Source of the DNA: Planctomycetota bacterium
GTDB taxonomy: Bacteria > Planctomycetota > Phycisphaerae > Phycisphaerales > SM1A02
Assembly (NCBI GenBank): GCA_009926815.1
Contig: RFOC01000012.1
Location: 1-21,130 of the forward strand
Direction of reading: 5' to 3'
Length of the DNA: 21,130 bases
Under the pieces are notes generated by a model, which searched no databases, was not told the origin of the DNA, and saw nothing but the letters and a program-made list of their open reading frames with translations. This document shows positions 15,417 through 21,130 of this stretch, piece by piece. The stretch's first letter is position 1. The number at the start of each line of letters is the position of its first letter. The translations under genes were made by a program, and so were the position numbers.

Positions 15417-16346
15417 ATGGACACCTCCTCCACCGTCGCCCGGCAGGACCGCGGCTGGCTGGGCCTTTCGCACCATGTGGGCGTGCTTCGCCGCTGGATC
15501 GCCATGGACCGGGCCAGCCAGATGGCCAGCGCGCTGGCGTACCGGACGCTGCTGGGACTGCTCCCGGTGCTGGTGGTGGCCACGCTGGTCTTCAAGACCA
15601 TCGCCGGCGAGCGCTTCGGGCCCATGGTGGGCGAGGCCCTCTCGGGACTTGGCCTGGACAAGCTCCAGATCCAGTCGCCGGACGGCAAGTCCAGCGGTCC
15701 CGTGCAGCTCTCCGACTGGCTTCGGGGCGTGATCGAGGACGCCGCCCGGCTGGATCTCTCGGCGCTGGGCTGGGTCGGCGCCGGCGTGCTCATCTTCAGC
15801 GCGGTGTGGGTGGTGGCCACCATCGAGGACTGCTTCAACCTGATCTGCCGCACCGACCGCAGCCGCAGCTGGCCCAAGCGCGTGGTGACCTACTGGTTCG
15901 CGCTCACCGCCGGTCCACTGCTGCTGGCGCTGGTGCCGCTGGTGGGAGGCGCCGTGGAGGAGGCCGCGGCCGGCCTGCCCCGGTGGTCATGGCTGCTGGG
16001 CAGCGTGCGCATCATGTGGGCCACGCTGGTGCTCTGGGCGCTCATGCTGGCCGTCTACCTGACGGTGCCCAGCCAGCCTCCTCGCTGGCGCGCCGCCGCC
16101 GCGGGCGCGCTGCTGAGCGCCATCGGCCTGGAGCTCTGCCGCTCCTTCCTGCACTTCTACGTGAGCCGCACGCTGAGCCTGAGCCTGGTCTACGGCTCGC
16201 TGGGCCTGGTCCCCGTGTTCATGTTCTGGATGTACGTGATCTGGCTGGTGGTCCTGGTGGGCCTGCAGGTCGCCGTGCTCTGGGACGCGCTTGATCGGCG
16301 CGGCCTGGAGGGGCTGCTCCGAGGCGAGGAAGGCTCAGGGCGCTGA
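15417..16346 (+). CDS. YihY/BrkB family integral membrane protein
   Basis: Inner-membrane protein of 309 aa from the YihY/virulence factor BrkB family, once mislabelled RNase BN. Features of the family are visible: RASQMASALAYRTLLGLLPVLVV around the first membrane segment, and later YGSLGLVPVFMFWMYVIWLVVLVGLQVAVLWD. About six hydrophobic segments can be counted (near 40-60, 115-135, 160-180, 195-215, 225-250 and 260-285). The molecular function is not established; transport or a cell-envelope role has been proposed. The ATG at 15417 follows TACACT by 7 nt, with no Shine-Dalgarno. An in-frame extension upstream to 15180 is open but lies opposite rluB and is not family-like. Its 3' end overlaps the convergent DUF1570 gene by 12 bp. 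Confidence 0.9.
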   Translation: MDTSSTVARQDRGWLGLSHHVGVLRRWIAMDRASQMASALAYRTLLGLLPVLVVATLVFKTIAGERFGPMVGEALSGLGLDKLQIQSPDGKSSGPVQLSDWLRGVIEDAARLDLSALGWVGAGVLIFSAVWVVATIEDCFNLICRTDRSRSWPKRVVTYWFALTAGPLLLALVPLVGGAVEEAAAGLPRWSWLLGSVRIMWATLVLWALMLAVYLTVPSQPPRWRAAAAGALLSAIGLELCRSFLHFYVSRTLSLSLVYGSLGLVPVFMFWMYVIWLVVLVGLQVAVLWDALDRRGLEGLLRGEEGSGR

Positions 16347-17576
16347 GGACGCACCGCCGGGTGGCGGGGCCTTCGAGGGCTCCGTGCCCGCGGGCCTGGC
16401 GTCGCCGGCGTCACCCGGCTCGACCTGCGCGGGAGCCGCGTCATCGTCGCGGCTGTCTTCCTGCGGCGCGCCACCCCGGGCCTCGAAGTCCTTCAGTCGC
16501 CGACCCGCCGGCGTGTCCCAGAGCTCGACCCATCGCCTGGCTTCGGCTCGAAGCCACACGCGCTCCAGGGCCGCCACGGGCCCGAAGATCGACTCGAAGA
16601 CCGGCTGTCGACGCCGAGGATCCCCATGGATGCCCTCGCGCAGCGCCTGCAGGTAGAGACGGAACTCCGTGGGTCGGGACCGGGCCATCCACGAGACGAG
16701 CACGTGCGACTGGGCGTAGAACTCCTTCAACTCCGAAACGGCATCGGCACCGGCGCCCGGCTTGTCGGTGGTCACCAGGACGCGAAGGGGCACCAGGCGA
16801 TCCGCCGCGGTGGCGGCCCGCTTGGTCTTGCGCAGCCGATCGTTGTCATTGAAGAAACCGACCGTCTTGTCATCCGCATCCTCCACCTCGAACACCGTGG
16901 CCAGGCCCTCGGCCACCCACAGCGGATACGCCTTGCCTGGATCCTGCACTCCGGTGTGGAAGAAGAGCTGGTGCGCCGCCTCGTGGCCCACGGTGGCCAG
17001 GAAGCTGTCCTCGGCCTGCCCGATGAGCTTTCGCCGCTCCGCCCGATTCTTCTGAAGCAGCTCATTCCTCTTGTTCGCCGGCGCCGACTGGGTGATCCTG
17101 CGCTCGTTGTCGCGCAGGATCTTGAGGTTCTTCTGGAGGTCGGGCGAACTGTAGATGTCGTAGATGACCAGTCGATCCGACTGCGGCTGGTAGTAGCCGG
17201 CCACACCCTTGCGATCCACCCGATCCACGGTCCTGGCGAAGTCGAGATACGCATTCTTGTCCGCGAACAGGACGGCCACCAGCTTGTGCCGCAGAGGTGC
17301 GGGATCCAGCTGCAACTTCCGGCAATCGACATGGAAGGCGTCGTGCGTGGACTCGAGCATGTCGAGCACCTTCTTCACGTTCTCCTGCGGCGCATCCGTC
17401 AGGAGCATGTAATGCGGCGTCGAGGCGAACCGGAACGTGGGCAGCCGCTCACGGACCTCCGACCAGGCCTTGCTGCTCTCCTCCAGCGCCGCCGGGGCCG
17501 ACGGCGGAGGATCCGCGAGGGCCGCGGACACCACCGTGGCCAGCGCGATCAGCAGGATGGGGAGCGGAAGCCGCAT
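16335..17576 (-). CDS. Secreted DUF1570-like putative metalloprotein
   Basis: Exported protein of 413 aa. MRLPLPILLIALATVVSAALA is a clear signal peptide (cut near residue 21), which decides the start at 17576 over an in-frame ATG 60 bp upstream. The body resembles DUF1570, a family I associate with planctomycetes: HYMLLTDAP near the N-terminus, then a gluzincin zinc site HEAAH (H198-H202) with likely third ligand E223 in WVAEGLATVFE (HExxH-x20-E). The spacing fits a working metallopeptidase, but activity is inferred. The last 50 residues are Pro/Ala/Asp-rich and disordered-looking. No dockerin-like or membrane anchor is present. It is divergent from the STAS gene across 58 bp, and the 3' end overlaps the convergent YihY-family gene by 12 bp. 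Confidence 0.8.
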   Translation of the reverse strand: MRLPLPILLIALATVVSAALADPPPSAPAALEESSKAWSEVRERLPTFRFASTPHYMLLTDAPQENVKKVLDMLESTHDAFHVDCRKLQLDPAPLRHKLVAVLFADKNAYLDFARTVDRVDRKGVAGYYQPQSDRLVIYDIYSSPDLQKNLKILRDNERRITQSAPANKRNELLQKNRAERRKLIGQAEDSFLATVGHEAAHQLFFHTGVQDPGKAYPLWVAEGLATVFEVEDADDKTVGFFNDNDRLRKTKRAATAADRLVPLRVLVTTDKPGAGADAVSELKEFYAQSHVLVSWMARSRPTEFRLYLQALREGIHGDPRRRQPVFESIFGPVAALERVWLRAEARRWVELWDTPAGRRLKDFEARGGAPQEDSRDDDAAPAQVEPGDAGDARPAGTEPSKAPPPGGASSAP

Positions 17577-17581
17577 GGGGA

Positions 17582-17604
17582 CCGGTACACTCTCCCGTGT
17601 CCGG
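17582..17604. promoter_or_regulatory. Divergent DUF1570/STAS control region with inverted repeat and TACACT
   Basis: The 58-bp gap (17577-17634) holds CCGG(T)ACAC (17582-17590) facing GTGTCCGG (17597-17604), an inverted repeat with one bulge and a 6-nt centre. TACACT (17586-17591) overlaps the left arm and points toward the STAS gene, giving a leader of about 37 nt. GGGGAC also occurs as a direct repeat flanking the site (17577 and 17603). This is consistent with an operator over a promoter, but short enough to be chance. Confidence 0.3.
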
Positions 17605-17634
17605 GGACATTCGTCCAGAGCCTGAGCGAGCCCC

Positions 17635-18003
17635 ATGGATCAAAAGACGGATCACACGCATTGCCGGAGCCAGCAGGGCCACCTGAGGGCCATGGTTCTC
17701 GCCCCTGCCCCGGGAACTCGCGAGGTGCCGACCATCACCGAGGAGGTGGCCGCGGCCATCGAGGCCATGGGGGAATCGGGGCGTGGCCGATGCTTCATCC
17801 TGGATCTGAGTCAGGTCCGCTCGCTGACCAGTCTTGGCCTGGGCATGTGCGTCAACCTGCGGAACCGGGCGGAGCAGGCGAGGATGAAACCCGTGCTCTT
17901 CGGGGCCTCGATGGAGCTGCTGGAACTGCTCCGACTCATGCGCCTGGACCGGCTTTTCACCCTGGCAGCCGACGAACGGGCTCTGGAACGCCTGCTGGCC
18001 TGA
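17635..18003 (+). CDS. STAS-domain protein (anti-sigma factor antagonist type)
   Basis: A 122-aa protein made of one STAS domain, as in SpoIIAA/RsbV-type antagonists that relieve sigma factors from a kinase anti-sigma factor. CFILDLSQVRSLTSLGLGMCV contains the central strand and the loop that normally carries the phosphorylated serine; here that position is most likely the serine in LTSLG. The final MRLDRLFTLAADERALERLLA is the usual last strand and helix. The N-terminal 30 residues are rather longer than a minimal domain, so a start at the M of MVLAPAP (about residue 20) is possible. The ATG at 17635 has only a weak GAGCGAG upstream. No kinase anti-sigma factor or sigma factor gene is nearby, so the partner is unknown. 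Confidence 0.85.
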   Translation: MDQKTDHTHCRSQQGHLRAMVLAPAPGTREVPTITEEVAAAIEAMGESGRGRCFILDLSQVRSLTSLGLGMCVNLRNRAEQARMKPVLFGASMELLELLRLMRLDRLFTLAADERALERLLA

Positions 18004-18030
18004 CCCCTCGCCCCGCCTCGCCGCCTCCCC

Positions 18031-18036
18031 TACCAT
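18031..18036 (+). promoter_or_regulatory. Candidate -10 element of nuoB
   Basis: TACCAT ends 10 nt before the ATG at 18047. No Shine-Dalgarno lies between. The same hexamer at the same distance precedes the rluB-type gene on the other strand. Confidence 0.35.
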
Positions 18037-18046
18037 CCGCTCTCCC

Positions 18047-18614
18047 ATGGGACTTGAATCCGCCCTTCCTGCCGACAGCGTCCTGACCACCCAGCTCCAG
18101 GGTGATCAACTGGGCCCGCCGCTCCAGCGTGTGGCCCATGCCCTTCGCCACCGCCTGCTGCGGCATCGAGCTCATGGCCACCGCCTGCAGCCGCTTCGAC
18201 CTGGCGCGATTCGGTGCCGAGGTGATGCGGTTCAGCCCGCGACAGAGTGACCTGCTGATCGTGGCCGGACGCGTGAGCGTGAAGACGCTGCCCGTGCTGC
18301 AGCGCATCTACATGCAGATGGCCGAGCCCAAGTGGGTGATCAGCATGGGGGCTTGCGCCAGCACCGGCGGCGTGTTCGACACCTACGCCGTGGTGCAGGG
18401 CGTGGACCAGTTCATCCCGGTCGACGTGTACGTGCCCGGCTGCCCGCCGCGACCCGAGATGCTCATCGAGGGCATCATGGCGATCCAGCGGATGATCGAC
18501 GGCGAGAACATCCCCCGCGATCCGCAGGGCAAGCGGCTGCCGCTGAACATCGCGGTGGCTCCCAACTACGAGCCCCGGCCCATGCCGGTGCCCGTCACGG
18601 TGGGCGCCTCGTGA
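18047..18614 (+). CDS. nuoB: NADH-quinone oxidoreductase subunit B (frame broken near 18,101)
   Basis: Complex I subunit carrying cluster N2, the last iron-sulfur centre before quinone, at the peripheral/membrane-arm junction. The main frame (from GTG 18102) shows all four cluster cysteines: CC in FATACCGIE, C in ISMGACAS and C in YVPGCPPRPE. RFSPRQSDLLIVAG and PKWVISMG are also typical. Homologues begin 20-60 residues earlier. Here the missing N-terminus (MGLESALPADSVLTTQLQ, from ATG 18047) is in the preceding frame. Dropping one G from the GGG at 18100-18102 joins LTTQLQ to VINWARRSS and restores family spacing. Translation from GTG 18102 alone is possible but would give a shortened subunit with no ribosome-binding site. 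No other nuo gene is in the window. The stop overlaps the next start (GTGA). Confidence 0.88.
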
Positions 18615-20314
18615 GTCAGGCGGCCTCGGCGGCCGCCCTGCGTTCCGGAACGGCCTCCCCCTCCCCCTTCTGGCCCTCGCCGCTCAAGCGGCTGGTCGCC
18701 ATGCTGGCCGCCCTGCTGCTGGGGGCGCTGCTCGCGCTGCCGGGTCTGACGCCCACGCCCGCACGCTCGGAACCCAACTTCTCCGCCCCGCGCGCCGCCG
18801 AACGAGCGCGACAGTTGCTGGGCGAGGGCCCGAGGCCCACCAGCAGCAACAACAACGTGTCGGCGGTGGAGCGGATGCGCGAGTGGTTCAGGACCCGCGG
18901 ACTGGATGCGGAGATCCAGGAGGCCACCGTTCGCCTGCAGGGCAAGGACACCACCATCCGGAACGTGCTCGCCCGCCGAGCGGGCTCGAGCCCGGGCAAG
19001 GCGGTGCTGCTGGTCGCCCACCATGACACGGTGCCCGGCAGTCCCGGCGTGGGCGACAACACCATGGGGGTCGCGATCGCGCTGGAGATCGCCGAATTCC
19101 TTCGTGATGGCCGCTGGAAGGGTCGCGACGTCATCCTGCTGATGACCGATGCGGAGGAATCGGGACTGCGAGGCGCAGACCTCTTCGTCAACAACCACCG
19201 ATGGATGTCCGAGGTGGGCACGGTGATCAACGTGGACAGCCGGGGCAACGGCGGACCCGCCCTGCTCTACGAGGTGGGGCCCGAGAGCGCCAACGTGCTC
19301 CGCGCCATCACGCCGAACATGAAGCGGGTGGTGGCCAACAGCCTCTTCGCCGAGGTCGCCGAGCATGCGCCCACCGCCTCGGACTTCATGGTGTTCCGCA
19401 AGGCCGGCATCCCGGGCCTCAACTTCGCGCTCATCCAGGGACTGGACCACTATCACGCCCCCAGCGACACGTGGGACAACGCGGATCTGGACGGGCTGCA
19501 GGATCTGGGCGATGCGGTGACCCTGGCGGTGTTCAGCCTGGCACTGGACCCCGCGGATCGCGTGCCCTCCACCGGCGATGCCGTGTTCGTGGATCTGGGT
19601 GGAGGGCGGCTGGCCTGGTGGCCCGAGCGGACCGGCACCGTGGTCTCGTGCGGGTGCCTGCTGGCGATCACGGCGATGGGCTGGCTGGGAGCCAAGCGAC
19701 GCGTGAGTTCCTCCATGGACGTGCTCTCCGCCGCGTGCCGGGCGGGCGCATGCATGCTGGCCTCGGTGGCGGCCTGCTGGCTGCTGCTGATCACCGTGGA
19801 GTGGCTGGGGGTGTTCGGCCCTGCCACGGTGGCCGAGGGCGCCTCGGAACTGGACGCCTATCGCCTCGCGTACTGGCCGGCCTCGGGCCCCATCTGGCAG
19901 GCAGCCATCATGCTTGCGGCCATCCTGGGTGCCTCGCTGCTCGCTCTTGGGCTCCTTCGAGGACTGGATGGCTGGGCCGCCACCTGCGGAGCATGGATGC
20001 CCGTGGCCGCGCTGACCACTGGACTGGCCCTGCTCCTGCCCGGCTCCTCCGCGCCCGTGCTGCCCATCCTGTTCTTCGCCACGCTCACCATGGGCGTCGT
20101 GCTGTTTGGACTGGAGCCGTCGAGCCGCCTGGGTGGACTCCTGCTGGCCGCCGTCCCCTCGCTGGTGGCGGGTTTCCTGCTGGCTCCGCTCGAGGTGCTG
20201 GGCTGGTCGGCCGCCGGCCTGTCCATGCCCCTGCTGACCGCGGCCCGCGTGGCGGTGCTTGCGGGACTGGTGATCGCCATCGCCTGTCCCCGCCAGGAAC
20301 CTGCCCGGGCCTGA
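18611..20314 (+). CDS. Membrane M28-family metallopeptidase with multi-span C-terminus
   Basis: Putative two-zinc aminopeptidase of the M28 type, 567 aa. The GTG start overlaps the nuoB stop (GTGA), so translational coupling is likely. An N-terminal hydrophobic segment (about 27-46) acts as signal anchor. The catalytic domain (about 55-330) shows all five expected ligands: H137 in AHHDT, D149 in GVGDNTMG, E182/E183 in DAEESG, D209 in NVDSRG, and H282 in YHAPSDT. The remaining 230 residues hold about seven hydrophobic segments, so the protein is membrane-embedded with the peptidase domain presumably on the outer face. This order resembles eukaryotic ERMP1/FXNA. Substrate is unknown. It follows nuoB but has no evident functional link to it. 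Confidence 0.85.
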   Translation: MSQAASAAALRSGTASPSPFWPSPLKRLVAMLAALLLGALLALPGLTPTPARSEPNFSAPRAAERARQLLGEGPRPTSSNNNVSAVERMREWFRTRGLDAEIQEATVRLQGKDTTIRNVLARRAGSSPGKAVLLVAHHDTVPGSPGVGDNTMGVAIALEIAEFLRDGRWKGRDVILLMTDAEESGLRGADLFVNNHRWMSEVGTVINVDSRGNGGPALLYEVGPESANVLRAITPNMKRVVANSLFAEVAEHAPTASDFMVFRKAGIPGLNFALIQGLDHYHAPSDTWDNADLDGLQDLGDAVTLAVFSLALDPADRVPSTGDAVFVDLGGGRLAWWPERTGTVVSCGCLLAITAMGWLGAKRRVSSSMDVLSAACRAGACMLASVAACWLLLITVEWLGVFGPATVAEGASELDAYRLAYWPASGPIWQAAIMLAAILGASLLALGLLRGLDGWAATCGAWMPVAALTTGLALLLPGSSAPVLPILFFATLTMGVVLFGLEPSSRLGGLLLAAVPSLVAGFLLAPLEVLGWSAAGLSMPLLTAARVAVLAGLVIAIACPRQEPARA

Positions 20315-20315
20315 T

Positions 20316-20342
20316 CGGCGGGGGCCGTGTTCCGCCGCATTT
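20316..20342. terminator. Possible bidirectional terminator
   Basis: CGGCGG (20316-20321) pairs with CCGCCG (20332-20337), with a G-T pair possible inside, around an 8-10 nt loop. CATTT follows on the plus strand. It sits in the 29-bp gap between the convergent M28 and aminotransferase genes. The T-run is short, so strength is uncertain. Confidence 0.4.
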
Positions 20343-20343
20343 G

Positions 20344-21130
<787 letters not shown>

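Overview
The window is GC-rich, densely packed bacterial chromosome made almost entirely of housekeeping genes. It probably comes from a planctomycete, most likely of the Phycisphaerae type. The clues are a secreted protease ending in two dockerin-like calcium-binding repeats, a DUF1570-type secreted metalloprotein, a site-2 protease with an enlarged PDZ region, scattered rather than clustered respiratory genes, and GTG starts. The lineage is inferred from family composition, not from a marker gene.

Layout. At 144-9038, + strand: PTS enzyme I, a 238-bp structured gap, RNase E/G, dxr (abutting), rseP and a short-chain dehydrogenase. smpB (9045-9515, -) converges on the dehydrogenase and diverges from a secreted zinc protease (9593-12431, +) whose reading frame is broken near 11,215. 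A strong terminator follows, then tRNA-Leu(GAG) and queE. At 13391-15376, - strand: an rluB-type pseudouridine synthase, an FmdB-like small protein and a DUF429 protein. A YihY/BrkB membrane protein (+) converges with a DUF1570 protein (-). The window closes with a STAS-domain protein, nuoB (frameshifted near its 5' end) and a membrane M28 peptidase, all +, then an aminotransferase (-) that runs off the right edge.

How the genes relate. RNase E/G, SmpB, RluB, tRNA-Leu and QueE belong to RNA decay, ribosome rescue, rRNA modification, decoding and the 7-deazaguanine pathway. Dxr is the second step of the MEP isoprenoid pathway, and RseP is an intramembrane protease often found beside dxr. NuoB is one subunit of complex I, here without its usual neighbours.

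The main points for a second look are two independent single-base frame breaks (protease, nuoB), a recurrent -10-like hexamer 6-10 nt before start codons of genes without a Shine-Dalgarno (possible leaderless transcription), a structured leader before RNase E/G, an RseP with about four PDZ-like modules, an FmdB-like protein without its CxxC pairs, and an M28 peptidase with an ERMP1-like membrane tail. I found no CRISPR array, prophage, insertion sequence, defence island or clearly new multi-gene system.
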